This document shows, one piece after another, positions 47,733 to 61,410 of a DNA stretch of 64,000 nucleotides. Position numbers and translations under genes: made by a program. This DNA is from Mactromeris polynyma (taxonomy: Eukaryota; Mollusca; Bivalvia; Venerida; Mactridae). Below the pieces are notes generated by a model. That model saw only the letters and a list, made by a program, of their open reading frames with translations, did no database searches and was not told where the DNA came from. Positions within the stretch are counted from its first letter, which is position 1. The number at the start of each line of letters is the position of its first letter. The stretch spans positions 11,553,901 through 11,617,900 of the forward strand of contig JASFXZ010000013.1 in assembly GCA_032209605.1 (NCBI GenBank). Reading direction: 5' to 3'.

Positions 47733-49011
47733 TGGCGGGCTTATAGCCAGTGTTATGTTGATTATGATGAAAGCAGAATATCGGTAGTGGTCCATGCCGC
47801 TGTCGTCTTCATCATCCACAACCTTCACCATCTTCTCCTACACGTTATCACCGTCCTAATCATGACACCGACGCACTCATTATTTAGATGTCATTATCGG
47901 CACATTAAACTCCCTATTTTTAAATAGTCAGAAATTACATTTTTTTAAATTCCATATATGATTTAATGTCTTCGGGAAACAGACAAACTCTCAAAGCACT
48001 CCTTATACAATAATTAAAATACAAATCAGTTGTTCAGATAATATACTAGACGCCATTAAAAACGCGACTATTTCAACTACTCATTTTGTAGCACCAACTG
48101 TCAAATGCGTGTTACAGTTATCTATGTATTAATTCTTGTTTAGAACTTTATCATATTCTACACCCATTATTTTCATTTCGTTATTGAACAATTTTATGAA
48201 GTTATGTTTGAGAAATAAAGAATATTTTTGCCTTTGTGATTTCACTAAATATCTATGTGCACAATTTTTGGTTGCGTTTTTAATGGCGTCAAGTATATTA
48301 TGCGGCGCGCAGAATATCTCAGATAGTTTTGTTCAATTAATTGCTTGTAAATTCCGATACTTATAAACTTGAACCGTATTAACAATAATGCTGGCAAGAA
48401 CTCAGACACTCGTATATTAACTTTTTGATTTAATTTCAAACTGTACATTCGATAAAAGATACAAAATTTCAAACGTCTAATTTCTGAAGATTTTTATTAA
48501 AATGCTTCGAATATATTGCATTAATCGACGTACATAAAAAACAGAAACTGAAATTACGTTTTCAAAAGTGTACATTTATAAATAATACTGCAACGGTTAT
48601 CGCGGCGGCGACTCAGGGTACAGAAATATACGCGCAAATGTTAGATTTCTTCTAACGTATATATTTCCTATGTTTTTAAAATTTACGTTTTTTTTTAAAA
48701 TAATGCGACTTTCAAATTTAAATACTTGACAAGTGTTACACATGTAACTGTCAAATTTGAATCGTATAAATGTCGCAATAAGCAGAGAATGATAACGGAC
48801 ACATGTAATTGTGTTTGAGGCGATATACCGGTAAATTACGCAAACAATAACGGATTTAATTTCAATGTCCTTAAATATGGGTCAGTTTAAAATCCCTGTA
48901 GGCATTACGTCAAAATAGAACACCGTGTTGTACCGCGTTATATATTCACATACATGTACTTATAAATACCCCCTACTTTGATATTGACCTTGTGACAATA
49001 TCTGCGAATTC
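47733..49011. other. AT-rich non-coding stretch
   Basis: Nothing recognised; short frames at 48136-48472 overlap on both strands and are not supported. Confidence 0.4.
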
Positions 49012-49625
49012 GCCAAACATTTCACGGTCAGTAATTTGGAACATCACCCGTATAGAAAAAAATCAGCTGTGTTCGGGTATAAATCATCGGACACAATCTT
49101 TAACATAAAACATAAAATTTAGGTGTTTTATTATGCACAACTAATTAAAATACGCCTCTCCTCTTGGCAGAAATAAAAACACCCTGGTATAATAATAATA
49201 ATAGATTCTTTTATTCCTCCAATTTCGGAGAGCACAGTACATGTTATATACATACATACATTTACGATTTTCACAATTTTAGTCTAATTAAAACATGAAT
49301 GATTATCATATGTATTAACATTTACACATAAACAGGACGATATAATCAGAAACATACTCACAACATTACACTAATACACGACTAAGACAAAACAATACAT
49401 GTGCATTTATAATTATATATTACTAAGTGTAAAGCATTAATCACACTAACGCGAATTCGCCAAACATTTCACGGTCATGAATTTGGATCATCACCCGTAT
49501 AGAAAAAAATCAGGGTATAACTCATCCGGCACATTCTTTAAAATAAAACATAATTTAAGTTTTTTATCATGCAAAACTAATTAAAATATGCCTCTCCTCT
49601 CGGCAGAAATAAAAACACCCTGGTG
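49012..49625. repeat. Direct duplication of about 170 bp flanking a 265-bp insert
   Basis: 49012-49186 and 49452-49623 are diverged direct copies (GAATTCGCCAAACATTTCAC, GGCAGAAATAAAAACACCCT). The segment between them starts with an (AAT)n run and reads on the minus strand like a retroelement tail. Confidence 0.75.
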
Positions 49626-50695
49626 CATTTCGAGTACACGAGATAAAACGCACAATAAATATTTTCTTTCCCAACTTCTGAATAACAACAATTTCCCATC
49701 CATTGCCATCGTTTCTAACTTCGTCAATTCTAACTTCGTATTTAAGGTTGGAATAATGTCGAGCAGTTGCTCCTAGCTTAATGCTGGTCTGATACACAGG
49801 TCTAATATACTCAACAGTCGTGATGATGATTTCGTAACAAACGCTTTTCCGCTTCTAAAACAAGCACACGCCGATTTATAAAATTCGTATGCGTTTTATT
49901 TGTCTAAATAACAAATTAATACCCATGACTTCTTATCATTAGTCTCCTGTCAGTCATTTAATCAGAAAGGGTGGGACTATTGCTTTTTTTATTATTTGCT
50001 GACCAGTCATCTTTTAACCCACTTTATTTGATATTGCAGACATGGATGGTTAAACCAGTATTGCCCCGTAAAACATCCCTAATCAACGGCTTAAAACTTC
50101 AAACAAACGAGCAACAGATGTACACAGTGATATAATAGTAGATTGGAAGTCAGTTGAGACAGGCACCGAAAAAAACTAGAGTTAACTGTGGACGTTATAT
50201 TTTAAATCTTACAGATATCAAAGGGGGTAATACTAACAAATATACACCGTACATGGATTATCGAAGATTTAACACCTCGGTGTAATAAGACAAATGACAA
50301 ATGCCAAATGGAAGAATTGAAAAGATAACGTTAATCTTGATCTGAAAGATAAATGACTGTGATACGTTTATTTGATTGATAATGTTCGGTTGTGAAGCAC
50401 GCGATGTCAGAAAATTTAACACCATTCATCGTTTTGCAAAGGAACCAATGGGTTAACGCTGATGAGATGATATAATGATCACGTTCACAGTTACTAGAGT
50501 GATATATGATTTGGAAAATAAACGGTATGTTAAAAACTAGTTTTTTTTTAAAAAAACCATCATACGAGGAGCGGTAATAAATCACTCGGTAATGTTTCAA
50601 CTGCAATATCCGCCTTGGGTTATTTTATTGCATTGTAAACCTGTCGATTCGTTTACGTATTGAAGCAAGTGATATACCCGGTACAAGTGACCGGC
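49626..50695. other. Upstream region of the GDF8/11-like gene
   Basis: AT-rich, no gene. Distal promoter or enhancer elements would be here, but I cannot point to any. Confidence 0.4.
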
Positions 50696-50699
50696 CGTC

Positions 50700-50730
50700 T
50701 ATATAAACGATAACTCGCACAATTTCAGCC
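50700..50730 (+). promoter_or_regulatory. Core promoter: TATA box and initiator
   Basis: TATATAAA at 50700-50707 followed by TTTCAGCC, with the candidate start A at 50727. The 25-27-bp spacing is right for a TATA-Inr promoter. It lies about 320 bp before the ATG of the TGF-beta exon on the same strand. Confidence 0.55.
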
Positions 50731-51047
50731 TCGTTATTGCACGACACTGGGTTGAAAACCTGTGTATTGAACATTGAAACGACATTCATAGAGATCAGTG
50801 CAGTTATTTGATTTCCAACATCACTCTACGAGAAATTATTCACTGACAAATATTGGAAAAGTTTTTCACTTTGGACAATAAGAAAAAAAAACGGTTTTAA
50901 ATTAAAATAATTATTTAAATATATTTATCGACGTTTTCCGTTCGGCTTGAAACTGTTTGAAAATTAGTTTAAGGAAATAAAAAGCGGAAGTACAGTTTAT
51001 TGTAATTTCTAAGTTGAATAATCAACGAATGGTGCTGAACTAGAGCC

Positions 51048-51702
51048 ATGAATGTGGACAGAATGAAATATAATTTATCAATAATATGTATCTACATTTG
51101 TTTTACTGTTTGCTCAATGGACAAGTTGGAAAAAGAAAAAATGCAAAATGTACAGAAAAAAGAGAAAGAAAAGGACGTAATGGAGAAAAAGTATGAGCCG
51201 AGAACATTTAAATCAAAAGAAGATATTCCACAGGATTACTTAGATTACTTAATGGAAACGTTAAACGTGAAAGAAGACCCGCTTGAAGAACACGAGGCAA
51301 AATTACGTGAATACGGTTTATTAGGGGACTATTACAACTATGACCCGTTATACACAGACGTCGGAGTGACTGAGAGCGGTGATTATAAAGATACAAATGA
51401 AGAAACCATCGGCGATTCGAATGAAACTTATGCGAAGACAAACGAATCGTGTCCAGTTTGTGCACTTAAAGAATTGAATAAACAACGAAGACTGGAGTCA
51501 ATTAAAAGCTCTATTCTTAAAAAAGTAGGATTTACAAGTAACAATTTGCCAAATATGACCGGGAAGACGATACCCAAAATTCCTTCAATTCAGCAATTAT
51601 TAGATTATCATGAAATGCAATCGGACGCGCCATACGAAGATTATTATCCCGAAGATGACACGGACGGACAAGTAAAACGGGCGTACACAATAGCGCAGAC
51701 AC
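51048..51702 (+). CDS. mstn: Myostatin/GDF11-like TGF-beta ligand, first coding exon
   Basis: 655 nt (218 codons plus one base) ending at the donor ACAC|GTAAGTAT. ATG context is GAGCCATGA. A second ATG at 51063 would give a tidier signal peptide (MKYNLSIICIYICFTVCS). After a long charged, acidic region come the landmarks of the GDF8/GDF11 latency propeptide: CPVC at 135-138, RRLESIKSSILKKVGF, an IPKIPSIQQLLDYHEMQSD segment and an acidic tail. In vertebrate GDF8 this segment keeps the ligand latent and is cut before an Asp by tolloid proteases; the Asp is kept here (193) but the preceding Arg is Ser. The mature cystine-knot exons are not in the window. Reading beyond 51702 is intron. Three N-glycosylation sites are visible (NET, NES, NMT). 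An activin-like propeptide is less likely. Confidence 0.8.
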
Positions 51703-54700
51703 GTAAGTATCTATTTTACGTTACTTTGTTAATTTTTTGTTGCAATAACTCCATTTCACAAAGTTGAGGTAGAATCTATGGAGTATGTGAACATTTACGT
51801 TATTGCCTAAAATGTGTCGTCATTAATACAGTATCATTTAATATACTTTAAATATTGCTGAAAGTGGTACAAATTATTAAAGGGACACATATTAACATCG
51901 TACATAAATTGTGGAAATCACAATTAAGTAATATACAATAAATGCACAATTATTTAATACTAATAACAAGGTTGAATAATACATTTGTAAAGTCATCTCC
52001 GTATAAAATGTCACAGAAGCGTAACGTACGTTAAATATCATAACAACGAGATTAATTATTTAATATCACACGCTATTAACAGGAGTACAATTTTTATTAT
52101 AATATTTTCCTTTAAAAATAATGGTAATTATGCATCATGCCGTGATATATTTGTTTTAATACATATTAATCTCCTATGATATTCGTATAATGACAAGATT
52201 CAACCTTCGTGCTGAAAATAACAATTTATGGCTTAATATACTTAACATTTGACACACGAAGGTTGTAAAATTGGCATGTGCCGTGAAAATAGAGACAGTT
52301 TTCTGTGTTAAGTATAAATAATTAACGTAATAATTCAAGTTGTCTGACAGTGAACGCATGTTACATGTTGAATTAATTCAGCGAAAATAATACTAAACAT
52401 TATATGATGAAAAAATCTAAATCGGCCAACAAATAACAAGTTTTAGCGATACACGACCATTCTACGTATTGCACAATAGTCACACACATACACACTCACA
52501 CATACAGACGAGTTTTTACGGATATATGACTTCTTATTTCCTTTTCTACTTTTGATTGAATACAACATATGACAGCCTTGTCAATATGTTAACATATTTC
52601 CTGCATAAGAGTTATGCGCATATTCTTAGTAGAAAGTTATTTAATATTTGCTAGCAAAACTTGAATAACGGAAGTTACAGCACCCCTGTCTTATATAAAA
52701 GTTATACCGTTTCGCACAAAGAATTTTGTCATATGTTTATCAAGAGTTTTTGTTATTGAACAATTCACATTCAAGTAGGATTCTGTGACTGAGAGATCGT
52801 CATTATCAGTTATAAGTGTTCTAGCCTCGTAGTTTACACCGCGTTCCATGTAACGGAAATTACAAAACCTATGAGTTACCTTGAAATCCGCAACCACCAA
52901 TTAGCACTGTGCTAACGTACGATAATTAATAAAATATCGCGTGGAATTGTAATGATGAAAAATATCGGTCAATAATTACTTCATTGCGCAACAAAGACCA
53001 ACGAAATGGCCCTGCGTCTACATACAAAACGGGTATAAGACTCACGAATCATTAAAGTAATGTTAAAATAAATTTATTTGAACAATAATTTACTAAAATT
53101 GGATTATTTATACGTAGATTTTCACCCCAGATCGCCATCTGTATTTTAAAAAATCATATGTATCTGTGAATAGAACGAATATCAAATTGCTTAATTATAT
53201 AACCTGAACAGACGTACGATATGCATTGTATAAGAGGCAAATTTGCAAAGATGTCATTTACCAAATCCATCAAAAAATGAAAACGAAATTGAAGTCAGCC
53301 GTAAAAGTTAATGAGGGACTTGCAAAGCGGAAGGGTCTCCGTGTACTGATAATATAAAAAGGCAGGTATAACCTATGGATTGATTGAACGCGCAATACCC
53401 CTCAAGGATCTTTCGCAAATACTTTACTTTGAGATATGTTAAATAATTCATTACTTTCACTAAAAGCGGAAATATGAACTGAATCAACGACACTTCACTT
53501 GTCCGACCGCTTTTGACAGACAAGAATATAACTACAGTAGTTTATATATATACTGAAGTGTCTAAGCTTTATGTAAGTGTTTATTAAAATAAAAAGCAAG
53601 AAGAAAACATTTCAATTACAACGTATTGCATGTGAATCGTTTGGAATTAAGACAAATATTCACCGTATAATGTTTTCAAGTAAAACAATTTCAAAATGTC
53701 AACCGTCTCGAATGAGTGAACTTTTTGTATTGTGTTTTAATCGAACATCATTCGCGTGTAAAGCCAATAGTTTGCTTTTAATATCTCAAACATTCATTTT
53801 CTTGCAGCGGCGTAAATGTAACTTTATTAATTGAACGATATTAACAGAGAATCAAACGGCACAACCATGAAAGAAAATAAACAATAACTAGAAATTAATT
53901 ACATGCATAAATATGATTATCAAACATTAATATTAACGTAACACATGAAATACATGCAAATACAATTAGCCTTTCATAAGCATATTTTGCGGCAAGAAGC
54001 CAACATAAAAAGCCAATCTCAAGCTGAGAGAATTTATCTGCTCTGAAATGTTGTTACATACTGCCGACCATGACACAGAATATATATCTCTCTTCAATTA
54101 CCGCCTGGCACACTAACCTACTGAATCAATATGAACGATGTTGTTGAAGCCAGGAAACTAGCAGTTCCAGATTAAATCCAGTTCTTATCGGGTCACTAAC
54201 CCACTGATGTTTCGTGCTGAAAGATTGCCGAGCGTTCGGAATGAAAGTAAATAAATAATCACTTTGATAAATCGGGTAATTTAGTTTCCATAGATTGCAT
54301 TTAATATATTTTTGTAACTGAACATCACGTGACATGCATATTGCGAATGACTGCCAAGACTTCATGGGTTTTTTTCATGGACAGTAGTATAATAATAAAT
54401 GAAGGCTCTTTCCATATTGTTAAAACCATCGTATTGGGCACACATAATTGTTAATTAGGAACCCATTAATGTTTAGTCCCAGTTCACAATCGATGTCAAA
54501 TATTAGAACTGAACCCCCAATATTTGTATCAACAAAAATACATTTCTAGTCGTAAGCGCAACAGCACAGTCATGCAAACATTAAAACAGCGAATCGTAAG
54601 AGTTAACGACACATTATGCTCAAGCACTTTCCTTCAAACACTGGCAAATACCATAGTAACATTTAATTTTATTTCTGATAGTTATCATAAAAAACACCAT

Positions 54701-54960
54701 ATATTATGGTAACCTTAAACACTCTAAAATTCACATTGCTTGTCGATACAGAGTATTTTGCATTCAATGTGTCATTAGGACCTGTAGCGTATGTTTCACA
54801 CCTACCAAGCTTATTTCATTGTTTCGATTATATATAGTATTACCTTATACTATTTTACAGTTACACAATGTTGCCAAGTGTTCATCATGTTCTTCTTGTG
54901 TCGTCATGTGTTTTTCTCCAAACATTTCTTCTTTTACTGCACACCATCTCCCTTACCTTC
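51703..54960 (+). other. Probable intron 1 of the GDF8/11-like gene, left part
   Basis: Starts at a consensus donor. I find no exon with prodomain or cystine-knot character here; short frames have no domain signal. Confidence 0.45.
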
Positions 54961-54961
54961 A

Positions 54962-55130
54962 TTTTGGGGCATTTGTGGCCGAGTGGTTATGGGCAATGAC
55001 TTCAGATAACTAACCCCCTCACCCCTCCCCCGGAAAAGTCACTAGCCCCGGCTTTTTGTTTCTTGAAACCCAATCACACCCTGCATGCCATTGCATACCT
55101 CGGGGATTTGAGTGGTACCACGCGTTCTCG
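54962..55130 (+). mobile_element. SINE-like fragment with tRNA-like A box
   Basis: TTGTGGCCGAGTGGTTATGG followed by CTTCAGATAACTAACCCCCT. I associate this wording with bivalve SINEs; the B box is degenerate. Confidence 0.45.
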
Positions 55131-56100
55131 TTTTTGTAAGGTATGTCTGTATATGAGAAATCATAAGATTTTGGGAATTATCACTAACAAATTTGTCGTC
55201 GCGATCTATGTGTACGTATGTTTAAACTGTAGAATTTAGCATTGACAGTAAATACAATGTATACTTGTTTTAACTACGTGTGTAAGTGCAACAGTCGAAG
55301 AAAGGTCTCTAACCGACCATAAACACCACATGGTACCATCTCCCACGGCTTTGATAGAAATTTTAAAAACCTTCAATTGTTAAACCCATTCTAAAGGACA
55401 CAAAGAATTGTTCAGCGATCATTAATTCAGAGCCAGCCAGTAGGAACACATGAACTCGTGCAACAGTCTGACATTTGCTTAGTGTCGGTAATCGTGAAGA
55501 AATTCAATCGCTTTAAATGATCAGAACGCCTACGAATGTAACTTTTTCTTGTGTTCTGTGGAATTGACGTTCGTAACATTTGTTTTTTTAAGTATTCTGA
55601 AAAGACAAACGACCGATTTTTCTCCATGGCTATAAATCAAACTCCATATGGCATGCCATTTCACACTAAGCAGATGTTTCTAACTAAAATAAGTGTATTT
55701 CTAAGTAATATTGTCTATCAAAAGTAATTTATTACGCATGAACTTTTATTTCACCTCATGGCTTTGGACATGCAATCATACGTCGTATTATACAAATACA
55801 AGTGAAATAGACACATTAATTCTTGAAAAGTGTCTATTTTAACGATGTTTTATTTATTCCGTAGCATTTTGATTTCTTGAACGTAATGATAGAGTAAAAC
55901 CATCCTATTCCTTCTAAAAATCCATTAAGTAATACTTAAAGTTCTATATTAGTCGCAAATGATCCACAGATGTGTCTGCCGTATTGTATAATGAAGGTCG
56001 CATGAAAGATTGTCATGATTATACTGAGAAATAGCTTCACACCATCGAGACACACAGCATCAAGTTTAATACCTTTGTCATTCACATGATGTCACTCGTT
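55131..56100. other. AT-rich non-coding stretch
   Basis: Nothing recognised. Confidence 0.4.
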
Positions 56101-56104
56101 TATC

Positions 56105-56245
56105 GCCAATGTTATCACTAAAATAGAAGGAATAAGTTGCTACAGGGAACGCCACATACATAAGACAGTGCCTCACCACACATACCTCCGGGAAAACAAC
56201 AATCCATACAACATAATTAAGGCACTTGATGAGGTTAAAGTTTGT
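56105..56245 (-). repeat. Dispersed repeat family R1, copy 3
   Basis: Reverse-complement match (AGGGAACGCCACATACATAA, CTCCGGGAAAACAACAATCC) of the copies at 26.8 and 30.7 kb. Confidence 0.55.
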
Positions 56246-57231
56246 GAAACTGTGAAACTGTAGAAAACGTAGGTACATGAATGTAGTGCGCGCGTAAAGG
56301 TTCAATAGAAGTGGAAACTAGGTCGGAAATGGGGACAGCGGGCGACACTTTGTCAACATTACTGTAATCATTATTGTTTATCAGTAATCGTTTTCTGAGA
56401 AATTTGTTTTATGTTTGACACGCGACAAACGGCAATTGTTACGCTAAGTAAGGCAAGACTAAATCACGGCGTAGAAAGGTACATGGAAAATATAGCACAC
56501 ACTCGTTCACCGTGTTATAAAACAAAAGGCTTGCTATAAATATTGAATCTCGATTCATTATGGACCATAAAATCGCTGTGCAATGCTGAGATATGGTCTT
56601 ATTCTAGACAAAACAGCATGCAACGAATAGCTTTGAAAATATCGACATTTGCTGTCGGCTTTCATTAAGGACATTAAAGTCACTGTATGTCACATGCGTG
56701 TTTTTCCTTATTGATTATAAGCCGGATTTCATTCAAACTGATCAATGCATTAGTGCCGAAGTTGGTTGAATTATTAAAAGAGCAAAATTGACTTAATCAT
56801 GTTATGTTGTTTGTCGTCCTTACGATAACTACTGGACTGCAATCAGTCAATTAAAACAAAGAATAAAAGATAACGCCAAGTAAATAATGTATTTATAGCC
56901 AGGTTAATAAAAACAATAAAAGACCTTTCCAAATATAATCTGACACAAAAGATTTAATCTGAAAAAAAAATCCGTTTAAAAATAGACTCTGCGTAAAGAG
57001 ATCAATCAATACGTCGATGTGGCAGAATAATGGGTCGATTTTTAAACTTAGTTTGAACCCACGTGGAGGTATATAGATACTGATATATCACACGAAATGG
57101 TGGCACGGGGTTGATTGTTTGTTCCACGCATGTCATGGAATTAAGATATTAGCCTGATTACAAAAAATAATGGAAGCAAATAATTATGCAATGACTTCTA
57201 AACGATAGGTATTATTTCTCAACCTTCCATT
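56246..57231. other. AT-rich non-coding stretch
   Basis: Nothing recognised. Confidence 0.4.
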
Positions 57232-57488
57232 CCTGACAGGTTAGCTCAGTTGGTAGAGCGCTAGACGGTCACCCGGCAGATACGGGTGCTATTGCCGGGT
57301 TGGGAAGGTTATGATTTTCCGTGACAGTGACTATGGCCATGTCCTCCACATGTGGAGAGGTTGTCAGTTGCTTGTGGAAGAGCAAGTTCATTCTTGTTAT
57401 AAATTACAACAAAGCTGGTTCGATCAACTGACCACAGTATATGACTGAAAAAATGTTGAAAAACGGCGTAAAACCTGATGAAACAAAC
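57232..57488 (+). mobile_element. tRNA-Asp-headed SINE, plus strand
   Basis: Head with GGTTAGCTCAGTTGGTAGAG and anticodon loop CGGTCAC, decayed B box. The middle (CATGTCCTCCACATGTGGAG) and tail (GTTGAAAAACGGCGTAAAAC) match the 47.5 kb element, and the tail matches those at 3.6, 13.4 and 25.6 kb. Confidence 0.75.
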
Positions 57489-59086
57489 ACCGCAAACTAA
57501 CCAGAACCATAGACCTGACATAGTTGACAACTCTCCTAACCCAACCCTTTTCATTCTTTGAAACATTGTTTATATTATACAACAAAGTTATATAATAACG
57601 CCTACTTGGACGCCGTTTTGTTACTAGCGAAGCGTTCGGTCGTTTTTAGGCAGTTACCTTTTCTACTTCAGCAAACTTGCCTCGATTACGTCCCCTATCT
57701 GAAAAATCGCACCTCTGTTCATGATATCACGCGGCTAATTACAACAATTGTGCTGGGTGGAAATGGTCCAGAGTGGAGATTCTAACAGACAGCTATACCA
57801 TTCAGCTCCAATTAATATACTTAACAACTTTTCTAACCCTACATTTGGTTAGCGTTGATATCTCTGTCAAATATCGACACATGTCAATGGAAATTGACAG
57901 TAACAATCGGACATAACTTCATTGTGCCGTAATATTTACAATAAGCTGCAAGATGACAAGTCACATTATGAGTGCATCGAAACCTAGTGTAGCTTCCATG
58001 TGCCCCCCGGTACGTGTAATCATGGCCATGAGATTGGTTACAGAGAAACGACAAAGCTAAAACGGAACCCTGTCAGGAGTAGAGGCGGGTCATAGACTTA
58101 CGTTAAGACTTGACATATATGAATTTGAAGTGAGGTTGGTTATGGTGTTACTGTTGCAAACTTGCAACAACGTAGGTAAAAGTTACCGTCTTGGCATGGA
58201 TACATTTGCTATAAAGACTTGAGATTATGAAATTGAATTAAATGGCGACGAATGACGACGTACTTTTTTTCTACGAGTCAGTCACAGGTCAGACTTTTCA
58301 TCCATGATAATTTGGTAGAATAAGCATGTTTATATGTTCACATACTTGCACAAACAAAAACACGAAATGCACCTGAATCTAAGATAAGAAAAGGCGTGAG
58401 GTTAATGATCGACGTGTTAATGTAATGGGTGGCTATATTATTATTGTATAATCAAACACACACACAAAAAAATCAAAATGAAAGCGTGGAATCTGACAAG
58501 CCGACACGTACACACATACGTGTTGAGACTTTGCAATAATGTTTATGAACCCTACGAATGGAACTTTATAGATTTAATATTAAAGGGCACTAATTCTTTA
58601 GCAGCGAGGTTGACACGAAGTTTACACGTACGAGGCCTAACTCGACATTGATGCACTAACTATACATTGGAGTTTTTCGGCATAGCTGTATAATATTGAT
58701 TTTGACCTACGTTTTAGACCAATCAAATGTTGTATATGAAGCGCGTTGTTTAAATATGCAACAAATTAGACGATTTGATTGGATCATATTTTAAGCGGAG
58801 AGGCACCAAACGGGGTGTGGGGAAATCAGAGTTCCGAAATAGGGCGATTCTTTAGAAATCATTCTATCTACGCCGTTCAACTCGTTTCAAGATATATCTT
58901 GCTACGGATCAATGTATTTAGATTCGATGGTTGATGTTTTACAGTGAAGCAAATATTATTTTAACAGTACATGTGTATGTCCATTTTCATTGAAACATGT
59001 CAATGTATGACAATTAGACAACAATAAGATAAAGTGTAGAGTAAATTGTTGGTAAGTACATATTGGTATGCTTTCGTTTGAGAATA
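57489..59086. other. AT-rich non-coding stretch
   Basis: A 75-codon frame at 57558-57785 has no recognisable domain or splice context. Nothing else seen. Confidence 0.4.
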
Positions 59087-59175
59087 CATTTACACCTCCA
59101 TAATAAGACCACCTTTGGTACCCTTGAAAACTGGTCTTCTTATTGAGGTGGTCTTTATATTGAGGTTTTACTGTA
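59087..59175. mobile_element. Short palindromic repeat (foldback)
   Basis: Arms ACACCTCCATAATAAGACCA and TGGTCTTTATATTGAGGTTT are imperfectly complementary, with a GGTGGTCTTNTTATTGAGG motif of the type common in invertebrate genomes. The 137-codon minus-strand frame crossing it is therefore not a gene. Confidence 0.6.
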
Positions 59176-61215
59176 CTCACAAAAGGTTTTAATCTCGTGA
59201 AGTATTTCAAATGACATTTGAATAATAAGTTTAACATTAAGTAAAGACAGAAAACTCGAGGCGCGTGCGGAACTACGTGCCACTTCTCATCAAAACAGCA
59301 ATAAAGACACATGCAACTCCAGACCAGACATTGTGAATGCATGGGATAAATATGTGTCACGTCACCCACTTAATATTGCGGGAAACCACAAGCTCTTTTA
59401 TCATTATTTTTATGATGATGTTATGATAATTGCGACTTCTATGCATCGTCACTTTATCTCTTTTATACACCTTTAAAGTGAAAAACAATTAGCACCGGGA
59501 ATACCACCCCTACACAACATTGAGATCCGTAGGGTACTAAATAAAATAAAAGAATGGTAGCGGTGTATAGATTAAAAAACGATAAATATGCGGTCGGTAC
59601 AGCAATTCGACATACAGACAAACTTAGCGACATGACAGCATTGAAACTGTTAGTAGAAATACTGCGGGGAGCTTCCATCGATTTGATGACATACCAAACA
59701 TCGTACTAAACCATAATCTCCCTCACTGAGACATTGACAATATAGGTAGAAACTGACATATAGATCAAGCTATGTGTCTCAAGCAAATTTAAGCTTTCCT
59801 TGTCCTTACAATTTTGCTTTTTCTGCTTAACTTTTGAAGCATACACTCATAAAGTAAGCTCACACAGCTGTGGCAATAATCGGGACTTTGAGTGGATTCA
59901 AACAGGAATTGTTTATTAATTTGTTTCGAAATATATAGAAAACACACGAAGTACTTGAGTTATAACGTCATGTCGTATACAATCGGTATTTCTACTTTGA
60001 TGTTCACCTCCTCTGCCTTAGACCGGCCTCTCCTTGGCACAGCGCATTGTATGGCCTTATTGAATGCTTTCAAGTCTGGAAATACGTTTGATCAACGGAG
60101 GATATTAAAATAACACTGCGTGGAGCAAACATACACAGACATGTGGTCAATGGAAGGCATGGGGTAAAATATACCAATATATAAATGCTATATATATTGT
60201 AAACGTCAAGGAAAATAAACATAGTCCATGATTCAAAACAGTTTTTGTCAAACATATACTTCTATGTGTTATTATATACCAGCCTAATTGCTTTTATAAA
60301 TCGCAGCAGGGGTATAGTTAAGGAGGATTTCTTTAAAACCACATGCATTACATCTCACGTAGCTGACAAGATAGGAATTATATGGAGCTGTTGATTTATA
60401 TGATACAATGATACAAATCATAGTTAATCGTTGGAGGAAGAAACTTGAAACCCACACGCGAACAGAATAGAAGTGTATGGTAACATTTTCTTATGTAATA
60501 AATCATCAAAGGCAATAAACTTAAGTTGCAGAATATTAATTAAACACGTATGTCACGTGTATGTTTTCTAAAAGGAGAAAGCTAGGGATGCGACATGGTT
60601 TTTAATGACCTCCCAAAGAGAAGAGCCTACAAACTTCTTAACTTAATTTGAAAAGGACACATACAAAGAAACATTTAATGTTAAATAAATATACTCTACA
60701 GACGTTTTCGTGTTTGTCTCCTCTCAAACAGTATAATGTTCACAAGAAACTGTTTTCTTATCAATTACGGCTTCCTCGCGTTCCATTGAGTTTAATGTTT
60801 ACAACATCATTACCAGCTTATCTGAGGCGCTGCAACGCTGTAAAAACAATTCCTTACTGCTGTGTGTTAACATGATGAAGTTGTCCTTCTTGGCAAACGC
60901 TAGGAGGCTAACAGGTTCTGGTTGACATGTATCTTTCAAGTAATTGAGCTTGATTGTCATAATCGCATTAATACATTCGAAAAGTGTAACATTCATATCG
61001 GAGAGTTTATGCTTGGTCGATTTGGAATATTGCATGAAGACTGTGTTCTAAACTTTAAATCCTTAGATGTTTTACAACGGATAAATACTGTATATTTCAA
61101 GTTAAGAAATGAACAATTTCTTTTACAGCCTAGTGAACGTGTGTCCGGTGTATTTTAAAATCATCCGTTACCTTTACATTCGAAGTAAATTCAAATTATT
61201 GTCATTCATGTTCTA
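59176..61215. other. AT-rich non-coding stretch
   Basis: Nothing recognised. Confidence 0.4.
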
Positions 61216-61410
61216 TAACTTCACCGAAATTCAGTGGATTTCGGTAAGGTAGCATACCCCTTATAGAAAGGTTAACCAATCCACGTCAAGGTTACAAACG
61301 CTATTCGGTTGCAGAGAAGTTGGTGTAGTGGTTAACGTAAGATTTGATTGGTTAACACAGCACTGATATGCAAATAGCAAAGCCATGTAAGTACGACTGC
61401 ACCGAAAAAT
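61216..61410. mobile_element. MITE-like repeat M3, copy 2
   Basis: Second copy of the 39.7 kb repeat in the same orientation, ending GACTGCACCGAAAAAT. Confidence 0.6.

Noticed and set aside
57558..57785. Possible second exon of the GDF8/11-like gene
   Set aside because: No prodomain or cystine-knot residues and no convincing acceptor.
58956..59369. 137-codon minus-strand frame
   Set aside because: Its centre is the palindromic repeat at 59087-59175; no domain.
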